A stretch of 64,000 nucleotides of DNA from contig DATGUA010000071.1 in assembly GCA_035301545.1 (NCBI GenBank), forward strand, positions 13,196 through 77,195, read 5' to 3'. The DNA comes from DATGUA01 sp035301545. Lineage in GTDB: Bacteria; Bacillota; Clostridia; Tissierellales; Tissierellaceae. The notes beneath the pieces were generated by a model. That model made no database searches and was not told the DNA's origin. It was given only the letters and a program-made list of their open reading frames with translations. A program made the translations under genes and the position numbers. Positions 1-8,615 of the stretch are shown one piece after another (within the stretch, counting starts at the first letter, position 1; each line of letters opens with the position of its first letter).

Positions 1-538
1 CCATTAATCCTGCAGATATTAAAGCTATTGGAAATCCTTCTAATGCTTCTGGTATATCTGCTATCTCTAATTTCTCTCTAATTCCTGACAATAATATTAT
101 CGCTATAAAGAACCCAACAGATGCACCTATTGCATTAGTCATAGTTTCTACAAAAGTATAACCTTCTTCAATATTTAATATAGTAACACCTAATACTACA
201 CAGTTTGTAGTTATAAGTGGTAAAAACACTCCCATTGCACTATATAAAGTTGGACTTAGTTTTCTTATAGCTAATTCTACAAATTGTACCAATGATGCTA
301 TTACTAATATAAATACAATTGTTTGTAAGTACTGAAGCCCTAATACATCTAATATAGAATGCTGTATAAAATAAGTAATTGCAGATGCCATAGTGATTAC
401 AAAGGTTACTGCTACTCCCATTCCTGCTGATGTTTCCATTTTATTAGATACACCTAGAAATGGACATATACCTAAGAATCTAGCAAATACATAATTGTTC
501 ACAAATATTGTAGATACTAATATTGTGAATAGATTCAT
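1..538 (-). CDS. rnfA: Rnf complex subunit RnfA (3' end outside window)
   Basis: Integral membrane subunit of the ion-pumping ferredoxin:NAD oxidoreductase. About 179 codons are visible of a protein usually near 190 residues; the gene leaves the window at its 3' end. Translation from the ATG at 538 starts MNLFTILVSTIFVNNYVFAR and continues through several hydrophobic helices, with the RnfA/E-type stretch LPLITTNCVVLG. A GAGGAGG ribosome binding site lies eight bases before the ATG. It follows rnfE by about 20 bases on the same strand, as in the usual rnfC-D-G-E-A-B order; rnfB would lie beyond the left edge. Confidence 0.93.
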   Translation of the reverse strand, partial: MNLFTILVSTIFVNNYVFARFLGICPFLGVSNKMETSAGMGVAVTFVITMASAITYFIQHSILDVLGLQYLQTIVFILVIASLVQFVELAIRKLSPTLYSAMGVFLPLITTNCVVLGVTILNIEEGYTFVETMTNAIGASVGFFIAIILLSGIREKLEIADIPEALEGFPIALISAGLM

Positions 539-559
539 ATGATCTACCTCCTCTATAAA

Positions 560-1186
560 TTAATTAGTAACTGCTTTCTTTTCACTTCTCTTTTTACTTA
601 TAGAATTAAAGACAGCTATCATAATACCAAGTACTATAAATGCTCCTGCTGGTTCTACAAATATAGCTGCTGGTTCAGCATTACCAAATACATTAATTTG
701 TAAAGCAGTATCAGCCAATAGAGTTCCTGCTCCGAACAGTTCCCTGATTGCAGCTAATATAACAACTGATAATGTATATCCTAAACCATTTCCTAAACCA
801 TCTACCACTGATGGTAATATTTTATTTTTGTATGCAAAAGATTCTGCTCTTGCAAGTATAATACAATTAACAACTATCAAAGGTAGAAATATACCTAATG
901 AATCATATATAGCTGGAGCGAAAGCCTCCATAAACATTTCTACAATAGTTACAAAAGTCGCTATTACAACTATAAAAGAAGGTATACGAATTTTTTCAGG
1001 TATTACATTTCTAAGTAATGACACTACAAGATTGGCACAAACCAGTACAAATGTTACTGCCATTCCCATGGAAAAAGCATTTACTATGGTAGTCGTAACT
1101 GCAAGTACTGAACACAATCCAACTAGCTGAACTAATACAGGATTGTCTTTAAAAATACCATTTTTAAGGATATTAGACAATTTCAA
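560..1186 (-). CDS. rnfE: Rnf complex subunit RnfE
   Basis: Membrane subunit of the Rnf electron-transport complex, 208 aa, a normal length. It is mostly hydrophobic with about six predicted helices. The LPLIVVNCIILARAESFA segment is the RnfA/RnfE family signature holding a conserved membrane cysteine. The paralogous RnfA follows directly. The gene is the fourth in a tightly packed minus-strand operon, 15 bases after rnfG, with a good GGAGG ribosome binding site. The short charged tail (KKRSEKK) is consistent with a cytoplasmic C-terminus. Nothing anomalous is seen. Confidence 0.95.
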   Translation of the reverse strand: MKLSNILKNGIFKDNPVLVQLVGLCSVLAVTTTIVNAFSMGMAVTFVLVCANLVVSLLRNVIPEKIRIPSFIVVIATFVTIVEMFMEAFAPAIYDSLGIFLPLIVVNCIILARAESFAYKNKILPSVVDGLGNGLGYTLSVVILAAIRELFGAGTLLADTALQINVFGNAEPAAIFVEPAGAFIVLGIMIAVFNSISKKRSEKKAVTN

Positions 1187-1201
1187 TTTATTCCACCTCC
1201 A

Positions 1202-1777
1202 CTAATCTTCTAAATAATCTACAAAAACTTCTCTAGCACCATTGATACCTTTCAAAGCTCCATCTGTAGATATAGTTGCACCTGATAACAGTTGTACTTC
1301 ATCTTCTTCAGCAGGACTATCTACTGCTACTAATTCACTATCAGTAGACTTATCTATAAATGAATCAGTAAATTCATCATCCTCTATTCTAGTACCTATA
1401 CCTTTGGTTTCTGTATTACTTATATTTTCTATTCCTGCTATAGTACCATCTTCATTAATACCAACAGCAGTTGATATCTCACCGTCATATCCAGTAGATG
1501 ATACTTTTAAAGCATAGCCTATAGTTTCATCGCCTTTTTTTGCTTCATATATTTCCCTAACATAGTCGTTATTATTTTGTATTTCTTCTAATAAAGATTC
1601 CTCTATATCCTCAAAATCATCTGCATCAGCAAACATTTCAAAAAATGCTCCAAGACTTTCCTCTTTTTGTCTTTCAGCAATGATAGGTTCAGTAAAACTA
1701 TTTGACAAAGCCAATACTCCACCTGCAACTGCTGTAAATAATAATAGTATTATTCCTAATTTAATTGTTTCTTTCAT
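1202..1777 (-). CDS. rnfG: Rnf complex flavoprotein subunit RnfG
   Basis: Subunit carrying covalently bound FMN, 191 aa. One N-terminal membrane helix (about residues 7-26) is followed by an extracytoplasmic FMN-binding domain. The motif SGATIS near residues 164-169 contains the threonine that receives FMN through a phosphoester bond in this family. The extracytoplasmic part is very acidic (many D/E). It directly abuts rnfD, so translation of the two is probably coupled. Assignment rests on the motif, size and operon position. Confidence 0.94.
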   Translation of the reverse strand: MKETIKLGIILLLFTAVAGGVLALSNSFTEPIIAERQKEESLGAFFEMFADADDFEDIEESLLEEIQNNNDYVREIYEAKKGDETIGYALKVSSTGYDGEISTAVGINEDGTIAGIENISNTETKGIGTRIEDDEFTDSFIDKSTDSELVAVDSPAEEDEVQLLSGATISTDGALKGINGAREVFVDYLED

Positions 1778-2743
1778 TTATTTTACCTCCCCAAATACTT
1801 TAGGCTTTGTAAATCTTTCAATTACCGGGGTTGCTATGTTCATTAAAATAATTGCATAGGACACACCTTCTGGCATTCCACCCTTTACCCTTATTAATGC
1901 TGTAAGAACACCTGCTCCTATACCAAATATTATCTTTCCTTTAGGTGTAATAGGTGAAGATGAATAATCTGTTGCCATAAAGAATGCTCCTAATATTAAT
2001 CCTCCACCAAGGAGATGATATGGTAATAAACTTACATCTACTCCTAATAATAACAGCATAATAGCAGTACTTCCAATATAAAATGTAGGAATCTTCCAAT
2101 CAATAACTTTTCTAATTAATAAATATGCTGCCCCTATTAATAATAAGATCGATGATGTTTCACCTATAACCCCTCCAATATCCCCTGTAAACATTCTAGT
2201 AATTGAAGGTAAGGATGTACTACCATCTTTCATAATAGATAATGGTGTAGCACTTGCCATTCCATCTGGGTTTATGTATTCTGACATTATAGATGGCCAT
2301 GATGCAACTAATGCTGCTCTTGCTGCTAATGCTGGGTTCATAAAATTAGACCCAATACCACCGAAGAATTCCTTTACTATAATTATTGCGAATCCTGCAC
2401 CAAATACTGCTATCCACCATGGTGCACCTGCTGGTAAATTAAATGCTAATAAAATACCAGTTACTACTGCACTTAGATCTTTAATCATTATTTCTTTTTT
2501 AAAGAACTTTTGTGTTCCAGCTTCAAAAGCTACTGATGCTACTACTGAAACTACAATAAGACTTAATGCAGACATCCCAAAATAGTATATACTTCCTATT
2601 AAAGCAGGAACCATAGCAATTATAACATCTAGCATTATCCTTTGGGTAGATTCATTGGATTTTATGTGTGGAGCCCACGACATAGTTAAGTCTTTATCTA
2701 AAGTTATAGACTCTTTATTTTTGTCTAAAGCTTTTCCTTCCAT
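1778..2743 (-). CDS. rnfD: Rnf complex membrane flavoprotein RnfD
   Basis: Polytopic NqrB/RnfD-family subunit, 321 aa. A hydrophilic N-terminus of about 35 residues is followed by around nine hydrophobic segments. The segment DGMASATPLS near residues 161-170 matches the S-A/T-T motif whose threonine carries covalent FMN in this family. FGGIGSNFMNPALAARA is a conserved loop of the family. The ATG at 2743 has AAGGAGGAG upstream. It sits between rnfC (14-base gap) and rnfG (no gap). Confidence 0.95.
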   Translation of the reverse strand: MEGKALDKNKESITLDKDLTMSWAPHIKSNESTQRIMLDVIIAMVPALIGSIYYFGMSALSLIVVSVVASVAFEAGTQKFFKKEIMIKDLSAVVTGILLAFNLPAGAPWWIAVFGAGFAIIIVKEFFGGIGSNFMNPALAARAALVASWPSIMSEYINPDGMASATPLSIMKDGSTSLPSITRMFTGDIGGVIGETSSILLLIGAAYLLIRKVIDWKIPTFYIGSTAIMLLLLGVDVSLLPYHLLGGGLILGAFFMATDYSSSPITPKGKIIFGIGAGVLTALIRVKGGMPEGVSYAIILMNIATPVIERFTKPKVFGEVK

Positions 2744-2757
2744 ATTCTATCTCCTCC

Positions 2758-4080
2758 TTATGAACTTTTTCTTTGTGCTGTTATTTCTCTTTTAGCATAA
2801 GCTATAGATTCAGCTAAAGGTCTTTTTGCTGGACAAATATATGAACAGCTTCCACATTCTATACATGATAATGCATTTAGTTTTTCTGCATCTTCAAATC
2901 TATCTTTTAAAGCATATGCACCTATATATAATGGTTCTAACATTACTGGACAAACTTCTAAGCATTTACCACATTTAATACATGGTAGTACCTTTTCCGG
3001 TTTAGACTCTTCTTCAGTCATAACAACTATACCTGTAACTCCTTTAGTAATAGGAGTATCTAATGTAAATTGTGTATGACCAGTCATAGGTCCACCTGCT
3101 ATAATTTTTCCAGGCTCTCCATTAAAACCACCACATTGGGAAACTAAATCTCCAATGGTTGTCCCTATCTTAACCAATAAATTTTTAGGTTCTTTTACTC
3201 CATTTCCAGTTATAGTTACTACTCTTTCATATAAAGGTTTACCTTCTATTACTGCTTCAGCTGCTGCTGCAACAGTACCTACATTATTAACTATTGTATT
3301 TACATCATTACATCTTCCACCTTTTGGTACTATTTCTTCTAATACTGCATTTACTAGTCTGTAAGAATCACCTTGTGGAAATTTAGTTTCTAAAGGTACT
3401 ACTCTTATATTATCTAATCCCTCTACTGCTTTAGACATAACTTCTATAGCTTCTTTTTTGTTATCCTCGATTCCTATGTATCCATTTGCTTCTGGAAAAT
3501 ATCTTAACATGATCTTTAAACCATCAATTATAAGTTCTGATTTTTCTAACATAAGTCTATCATCACATGTTAGATAGGGTTCACATTCGGCACCATTTAA
3601 TATAATATTGTGTATTTCACTTGTAGTACCTATTTTAGAATGTAGCGGAAATGATGCTCCACCCATACCTACAATCCCTGCTTCTCTAAGAATTAATTCT
3701 ATCTCTTTATTAGATAAATCCTCAATAGCTTTATTTGGCTTTATAGATTCATCTATTTCATTTAAGCCATCAGATTCTATTATTACCGATTCTACTTTGT
3801 ATCCATCAGGTGTGTATATTTCTTCAATTTTCTTTACCACTCCTGATACACTAGAATGAACCGGTGCAGTTAGGGATGCTTCTGAATCCCCTATTTTTTG
3901 TCCAATTTTAACATTGTCTTTAGCCTTCACTAATGCTTTACACGGTGCTCCTACATGTTGATGTAAAGGAATATGTACTAATTCAGGCTCTATTGCTTTT
4001 TCTATAGCTTTATCCTTTGTAAGTTCTTTCCTGCCATCCATATGTACACCACCACTGAAAGTAACAGTTTTAAGACTCAT
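2758..4080 (-). CDS. rnfC: Rnf complex iron-sulfur/NADH-binding subunit RnfC
   Basis: Peripheral NADH-dehydrogenase-like subunit, 440 aa, first gene of the rnf operon. The N-terminal sequence FSGGVHMDGRKELT and the glycine-rich GMGGASFPLHSK are typical of RnfC. The C-terminal part has two 4Fe-4S clusters ligated by CIKCGKCLEVCP and CIECGSCSYICP (about residues 365-415). An AGAGGTGG ribosome binding site precedes the ATG. The leader between tRNA-Leu and rnfC is AT-rich; I could not find a convincing promoter or redox operator in it. Confidence 0.96.
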   Translation of the reverse strand: MSLKTVTFSGGVHMDGRKELTKDKAIEKAIEPELVHIPLHQHVGAPCKALVKAKDNVKIGQKIGDSEASLTAPVHSSVSGVVKKIEEIYTPDGYKVESVIIESDGLNEIDESIKPNKAIEDLSNKEIELILREAGIVGMGGASFPLHSKIGTTSEIHNIILNGAECEPYLTCDDRLMLEKSELIIDGLKIMLRYFPEANGYIGIEDNKKEAIEVMSKAVEGLDNIRVVPLETKFPQGDSYRLVNAVLEEIVPKGGRCNDVNTIVNNVGTVAAAAEAVIEGKPLYERVVTITGNGVKEPKNLLVKIGTTIGDLVSQCGGFNGEPGKIIAGGPMTGHTQFTLDTPITKGVTGIVVMTEEESKPEKVLPCIKCGKCLEVCPVMLEPLYIGAYALKDRFEDAEKLNALSCIECGSCSYICPAKRPLAESIAYAKREITAQRKSS

Positions 4081-4207
4081 TTAATCCACCTCTCTTTTTT
4101 TATTATAGTTTGTATATAAACTATCAAATATACCTATACTTGACGAACACACAATATTATAACATTAAACATAAAAAAAGTACATAATTTATAGTATCTA
4201 TACAAAT

Positions 4208-4295
4208 TGGTGCAGAGAAAGGGATTCGAACCCTCATGCCTTTTCAGGCAATAGTCCCTCAAACTATCATGTCTACCAGATTCCACCATCTCTGC
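4208..4295 (-). tRNA. tRNA-Leu (anticodon GAG)
   Basis: On the minus strand a seven-pair acceptor stem starts GCAGAGA and the 3' end has an encoded CCA. The anticodon loop TTGAGGG gives GAG. A long variable arm, as in class II tRNAs, is present. It lies in the same orientation as, and upstream of, the rnf operon. Confidence 0.95.
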
Positions 4296-4340
4296 ACATC
4301 TACTATATATATTATAACCTTTTATATGGAAATTTCAAAT

Positions 4341-4979
4341 CTAAATTTGTTTTGCATATTTTATAATATAGTTTATAAATTTAATATATTTTGAATAATA
4401 ACTATTAGGTTTTTCAATATAGTTTTTATAGACTAATTTATAAATTTTATAATTTGATTTTACACTTTCTAAATAATTTTCTGTTTCTTCAAAGGGAATA
4501 TTATGAAGTTCTTTCCCATTATGAGAATATTTTTCATCCTTTATCCATTTTTGTACATTCCCACTTCCTGCATTATATGCTGCTAATACTAAATCTGCAT
4601 CATTCCCAAATTCACTAATTAATTTATTTAAATACCAGGTTCCTATTTGAATATTAGTATCTGGATCAAATAATATATCTGGATTATAATTTTCTATATT
4701 TAATTCTTGACTAGCCCATTCTCCTGTTTCTGGCCCTATCTGCATTAATCCTTTGGCTTCTTTCTGGGATATGGCTTTTTTATCATATTTACTTTCCACA
4801 TTAATTAAAGCAAATATTAAAAACTGATCTACATTATATTCTTTAGAGTATTCATCTATAGATTCTGTATAAGCTAAGGGATAAAGAGAAGTAAATATTA
4901 CACTTCCAATAATTATTAAGACTACTATTGATAATAGTCCAAAGAATAACTTCTTTATATTTTTTCTAAATTTAAACAT
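4341..4979 (-). CDS. Lytic transglycosylase, SLT domain
   Basis: Predicted membrane-anchored peptidoglycan lytic transglycosylase, 212 aa. An N-terminal hydrophobic helix (about 10-32) acts as signal anchor. The SLT domain contains ALINVESKYD with the catalytic glutamate, GLMQIGPETGEWA and AAYNAGSGNVQKW, all hallmarks of the Slt70/MltE-like fold. The product resembles the YjbJ/SLT proteins of Firmicutes that sit near coaE and polA. It follows coaE by about 20 bases on the same strand, so polA-coaE-slt may be one transcript. Confidence 0.92.
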   Translation of the reverse strand: MFKFRKNIKKLFFGLLSIVVLIIIGSVIFTSLYPLAYTESIDEYSKEYNVDQFLIFALINVESKYDKKAISQKEAKGLMQIGPETGEWASQELNIENYNPDILFDPDTNIQIGTWYLNKLISEFGNDADLVLAAYNAGSGNVQKWIKDEKYSHNGKELHNIPFEETENYLESVKSNYKIYKLVYKNYIEKPNSYYSKYIKFINYIIKYAKQI

Positions 4980-5000
4980 AGGACAAACTCCTCCATACTC

Positions 5001-5612
5001 CTATAAATCTTTTAGCAATCTTTCTACATTTTCTTTTAAGTTTAGTATATCTTTTCTATTATCTATAACTTTACTAGATAGATTTATTTTTTCTTCCATA
5101 GACATTTGGGTCTGAATTCTTTCTTTTGCTTCATCTCTAGTAAAATTATCTCTTTTTATTAATCTTTTAATCTGTCTATCTTCATCTGTATATACTAGCC
5201 ATATTTCATCAAATCCAATACTGTATTTTTTAATTTCATCTATTTCTTCAAAAAGTAATGGTATATCTAGAAATAATATATTCTTATCACAATATTTCTT
5301 TATATACTCTTTCATAGATTTATAAATGTAAGGGTGGGTTATATTATTTAGAATTTTAAGTGAATCACTATCTGAAAACACAATGTTACCTAATTCTTCT
5401 CGATTTATAGTTTTATCCTTATTTATTATAGAATCTCCAAAGAAATTTATTATATCTTTATATGCTGGTTTATTAATTTCTATGATTTCCCTGGCAATTA
5501 TATCTGCATCTATAATTTTGTATCCTTTATCTTTTAATATATTTGATACTGTAGATTTACCAGAGGCTATGCCTCCGGTTAATCCAATTATTTTACAATT
5601 ATTCTGTATCAT
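5001..5612 (-). CDS. coaE: Dephospho-CoA kinase
   Basis: Last step of coenzyme A synthesis, phosphorylation of the ribose 3'-OH of dephospho-CoA. 203 aa, normal length. The P-loop GLTGGIASGKSTVS is at residues 10-23, followed by DADIIAREI; the lid-type region RLIKRDNFTRDEAKERIQTQ lies in the second half. The start overlaps the 3' end of polA by 14 bases, indicating translational coupling. CoaE next to polA is a common Firmicute arrangement. Confidence 0.96.
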   Translation of the reverse strand: MIQNNCKIIGLTGGIASGKSTVSNILKDKGYKIIDADIIAREIIEINKPAYKDIINFFGDSIINKDKTINREELGNIVFSDSDSLKILNNITHPYIYKSMKEYIKKYCDKNILFLDIPLLFEEIDEIKKYSIGFDEIWLVYTDEDRQIKRLIKRDNFTRDEAKERIQTQMSMEEKINLSSKVIDNRKDILNLKENVERLLKDL

Positions 5613-8271
5613 ACCAACTATCTCCCTCTTGTATATCAGCTTTTAGAGGTATATCTAAATTAACTGCATTTTCCATAATATCTTTAAGCATTTCTTTCAC
5701 TTCATCTACTTCATCCTTATGAGTTTCAATTATTAATTCATCATGTACTTGTAATATTAGTCTAGATTTTAACTTTCTTTTTTGAAGCTCATTATATACT
5801 CTAACCATAGATACTTTGATTATATCTGCGGCACTACCCTGAATAGGTGTATTCATTGCAATTCTTTTGCCGAAGGATCTTACATTAAAGTTTTTAGCTT
5901 TGAGTTCAGGTATATATCTTCTCCTATGAAAGAGTGTTTCTACATAACCTTTTGTTTTTCCTTCTTCTACTATATCATCCATGAACTTTTTTATATCTTT
6001 GTAATTGTGCAGATATTTATCTATATATTCTTTAGCTTCTTTCCTAGGTATATCTAAATCTCTTGATAAACCATAATCTGAAATACCATATACTATACCA
6101 AAGTTTACTGCCTTAGCATTATCTCTTAATCTAGGGTCTACTTCATCCATAGGTACATGGAATACTTCTGAGGCAGTTTTTTGATGTATATCCTGATCAC
6201 TTCTAAAAGCTTCAATCATCTTTTTATCACCAGATATATGGGCTAATACTCTTAATTCTATCTGAGAATAGTCTGCATCTATTAATGTATAATCTTCTCC
6301 ATCTACAACAAAAGCTTTTCTAATCTTTCTTCCGTCTTCAGTTCTAATAGGTATGTTTTGAAGATTAGGTGAAGTACTAGATATCCGACCAGTAGTAGTT
6401 ATTGTTTGATTAAAGCTAGAATGTATTCTTCCTGTATCTTTATTTATTAATTTAATAAATCCGTCTATATAGGTAGATTTCAATTTTACTATTTGCCTGT
6501 ATCTAAGTATTTTTTTAATAATTGGATGTTTGTCTTCTAATGCTTCTAAAACTTCTACATTAGTTGAATAACCAGTTTTTGTTCTCTTTATCACTGGTAA
6601 TTCTAATTCTTCGAACAATACTTCTCCTACTTGTTTTGGAGAATTAACATTAAATTCTACACCTGCTAATTCATATATTTCACTTACTAATTCATTAATC
6701 TCCTCATCATATTCTCTACTTAATTTATCTAGCTCTTCCCTATCTATTTTAAAACCTAAATATCCCATACTAGCCATTACTTCTATTAAAGGAAGTTCCA
6801 CATTATAATATAAGTCTTCCATATTCAATTCTTTAATTTGTTCTATCATTATAGGTTCTAGTTCATATACGGTATCTAATAAAAATGCTAGATAATGAGC
6901 TCTTTCTTCTTCAGTTAAATCTATAAAACTTTTTTTCTTTTTTCCTTTACCTAATAATGATTCTTCATCTACACCATAATAATCTAGGTATTCATGACTT
7001 AAATTATTAATAGAATAATCATTTTGTCCTGGCTTTATTAAATACTGTCCTATCATAGAATCATAAGTATAATTAGTAATAGATATTCCCATTCTAAATA
7101 ATATTATGATATCATCTCTTAATTGATGACCTATTTTCTCAATAGATGAATCTTCAAATATTGATTTAAATACCTTTATAAAACTGTCCTTGTATTTTTT
7201 CATATCTATATAATATATTAAGCTGTCTTCTACTTTTAATCCAAGAGAAATAATATTGTTTTCTATATAATTGTCTTGATCAATTAAGAATTTGAAAGCA
7301 AATTTCTCTTTTTCTTTAATTTTAGATACTATATCCTCAAAATCACCTTCATTTTTAATTTCATACTTAAATTCCTTTTCTATTTCTTCCACTTCATCAA
7401 TATATTCTTCAGGAATCTTATCTAATAAGGATTTAAATTCATACTTCTGATACAAAGGAGCTAATTTATCCCAGTCAGGAGTTTTAATTTTCAAATCTTC
7501 TATATCTACATCTAAAGGTACATTTATAATTATTTCTCCTAATTTCCGGCTCATATAAGCAATATTTTCATTTTCTATTAGATTTTCCTTTAGTTTTTTA
7601 CCTGGTACATCATCTAAATTCCCATATACATTTTCCATAGTATCAAATTGTTTTAATAATTTTAATCCGGTCTTTTCTCCAATTCCTGGAACTCCTGGTA
7701 TATTATCTGATGAATCACCCATTAGTCCTTTTAAATCTATAAATTGTTTAGGCTCTATTTCATATTCTTCTACTATTTTTTCCCGATCAAATATATCCAT
7801 TTCTGAAATACCTTTTCTAGTTAATAAGATTTTAGCATTATCTGTTGCTAATTGTAAATAGTCTTTATCACCAGTTACTAATATTACCTCTAGACCTTCC
7901 TCTTCACCTGTCTTAGCTAATGTTCCTGCTATATCATCTGCTTCATATTCTTGTAATTCTAGTGTTTTTATATTCATAGCTTTTAATACATCTCTAATAA
8001 TAGGAAATTGTTGAGCTAATTCACTTGGTGCTGAATCTCTAGTTCCTTTATAGTCTTTGTATTCCTTATGTCTAAAGGTAGGACCCTTCTTATCAAAAGC
8101 TACACATAGATATTCTGGTGTATATTCTTCTTGAATCCGATATAACATAGTTAAAAATCCATACACTCCATTAGTATAGACTCCTTCTTTCGTTGATAAA
8201 AGAGGTAATGCATAAAATGCTCTATGAAGTAATGAGCTACCGTCTATTATCATTAGTTTTTCTTTGTCCAT
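5599..8271 (-). CDS. polA: DNA polymerase I
   Basis: Repair and Okazaki-fragment polymerase, 890 aa. The N-terminal 5'-3' exonuclease domain (about 1-290) has the metal-binding sequences LMIIDGSSLLHRAFYAL, EADDIAGTLA, GDKDYLQL and GLMGDSSDNIPGVPGIG. The central exonuclease-like domain (about 300-480) lacks the DxE proofreading motif, reading FAFKFLIDQDN at the equivalent place, so proofreading is probably lost as in Bacillus Pol I. The C-terminal polymerase domain keeps DYSQIELRVLAH (motif A), RDNAKAVNFGIVYG (motif B) and LQVHDELI (motif C). Confidence 0.97.
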   Translation of the reverse strand: MDKEKLMIIDGSSLLHRAFYALPLLSTKEGVYTNGVYGFLTMLYRIQEEYTPEYLCVAFDKKGPTFRHKEYKDYKGTRDSAPSELAQQFPIIRDVLKAMNIKTLELQEYEADDIAGTLAKTGEEEGLEVILVTGDKDYLQLATDNAKILLTRKGISEMDIFDREKIVEEYEIEPKQFIDLKGLMGDSSDNIPGVPGIGEKTGLKLLKQFDTMENVYGNLDDVPGKKLKENLIENENIAYMSRKLGEIIINVPLDVDIEDLKIKTPDWDKLAPLYQKYEFKSLLDKIPEEYIDEVEEIEKEFKYEIKNEGDFEDIVSKIKEKEKFAFKFLIDQDNYIENNIISLGLKVEDSLIYYIDMKKYKDSFIKVFKSIFEDSSIEKIGHQLRDDIIILFRMGISITNYTYDSMIGQYLIKPGQNDYSINNLSHEYLDYYGVDEESLLGKGKKKKSFIDLTEEERAHYLAFLLDTVYELEPIMIEQIKELNMEDLYYNVELPLIEVMASMGYLGFKIDREELDKLSREYDEEINELVSEIYELAGVEFNVNSPKQVGEVLFEELELPVIKRTKTGYSTNVEVLEALEDKHPIIKKILRYRQIVKLKSTYIDGFIKLINKDTGRIHSSFNQTITTTGRISSTSPNLQNIPIRTEDGRKIRKAFVVDGEDYTLIDADYSQIELRVLAHISGDKKMIEAFRSDQDIHQKTASEVFHVPMDEVDPRLRDNAKAVNFGIVYGISDYGLSRDLDIPRKEAKEYIDKYLHNYKDIKKFMDDIVEEGKTKGYVETLFHRRRYIPELKAKNFNVRSFGKRIAMNTPIQGSAADIIKVSMVRVYNELQKRKLKSRLILQVHDELIIETHKDEVDEVKEMLKDIMENAVNLDIPLKADIQEGDSWYDTE

Positions 8272-8358
8272 TAATAAATCACTCCTATTAGAAACTTTCT
8301 ATAGATAAGTATACATGGAAATATCAATATAGTAAACAAAGTCACTTAAAATTTTTTA

Positions 8359-8387
8359 TTGATTAATTGTTATTTCCATGTTATCAT
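8359..8387 (+). promoter_or_regulatory. Sigma-A promoter of tRNA-Leu(CAA)
   Basis: TTGATT at 8359-8364 and TATCAT at 8382-8387 are separated by 17 bases and point at the tRNA that starts at 8404. The spacer overlaps the right half of an 11-bp inverted repeat (ACATGGAAATA paired with TATTTCCATGT near 8380). Confidence 0.65.
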
Positions 8388-8403
8388 ATTATTTATCAAC
8401 TAA

Positions 8404-8491
8404 GCCGGAGTGGTGGAACTGGCAGACGCGTTGGACTCAAAATCCAATGGTACCTAGTACCGTGTGGGTTCGATTCCCACCTTCGGCACCA
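8404..8491 (+). tRNA. tRNA-Leu (anticodon CAA)
   Basis: Acceptor stem GCCGGAG pairs with CTTCGGC, and CCA is encoded at 8489-8491. The anticodon loop CTCAAAA within TTGGA/TCCAA gives CAA. There is a long variable arm. It is a single-gene unit with its own promoter and terminator. Confidence 0.97.
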
Positions 8492-8497
8492 TAATAA

Positions 8498-8551
8498 AAA
8501 ATCCCAGTAATTTAAATCATTAGAATTATAGATTTAGATTACTGGGATTTT
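8498..8551 (+). terminator. Bidirectional terminator after tRNA-Leu
   Basis: A 14-bp perfect stem (AAAATCCCAGTAAT with its complement) is followed by a T-rich stretch on both strands. It lies between the plus-strand tRNA and the convergent minus-strand CNNM-type gene, so it can end both transcripts. Confidence 0.85.
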
Positions 8552-8615
8552 ATTTAAAAATGTTATTAATCTTAATAATGATATACCAGTTATCTGAACG
8601 CTCCTTATCATCTGT

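Noticed and set aside
4081..4207. Possible Rex-type redox operator upstream of rnfC
   Set aside because: Only scattered TTGTG-like matches were found, without a proper inverted repeat.
8308..8383. Inverted repeat between polA and tRNA-Leu as an operator
   Set aside because: The 11-bp arms are over 45 bases apart and one overlaps the tRNA promoter spacer; no regulator is linked, so a specific role could not be supported.
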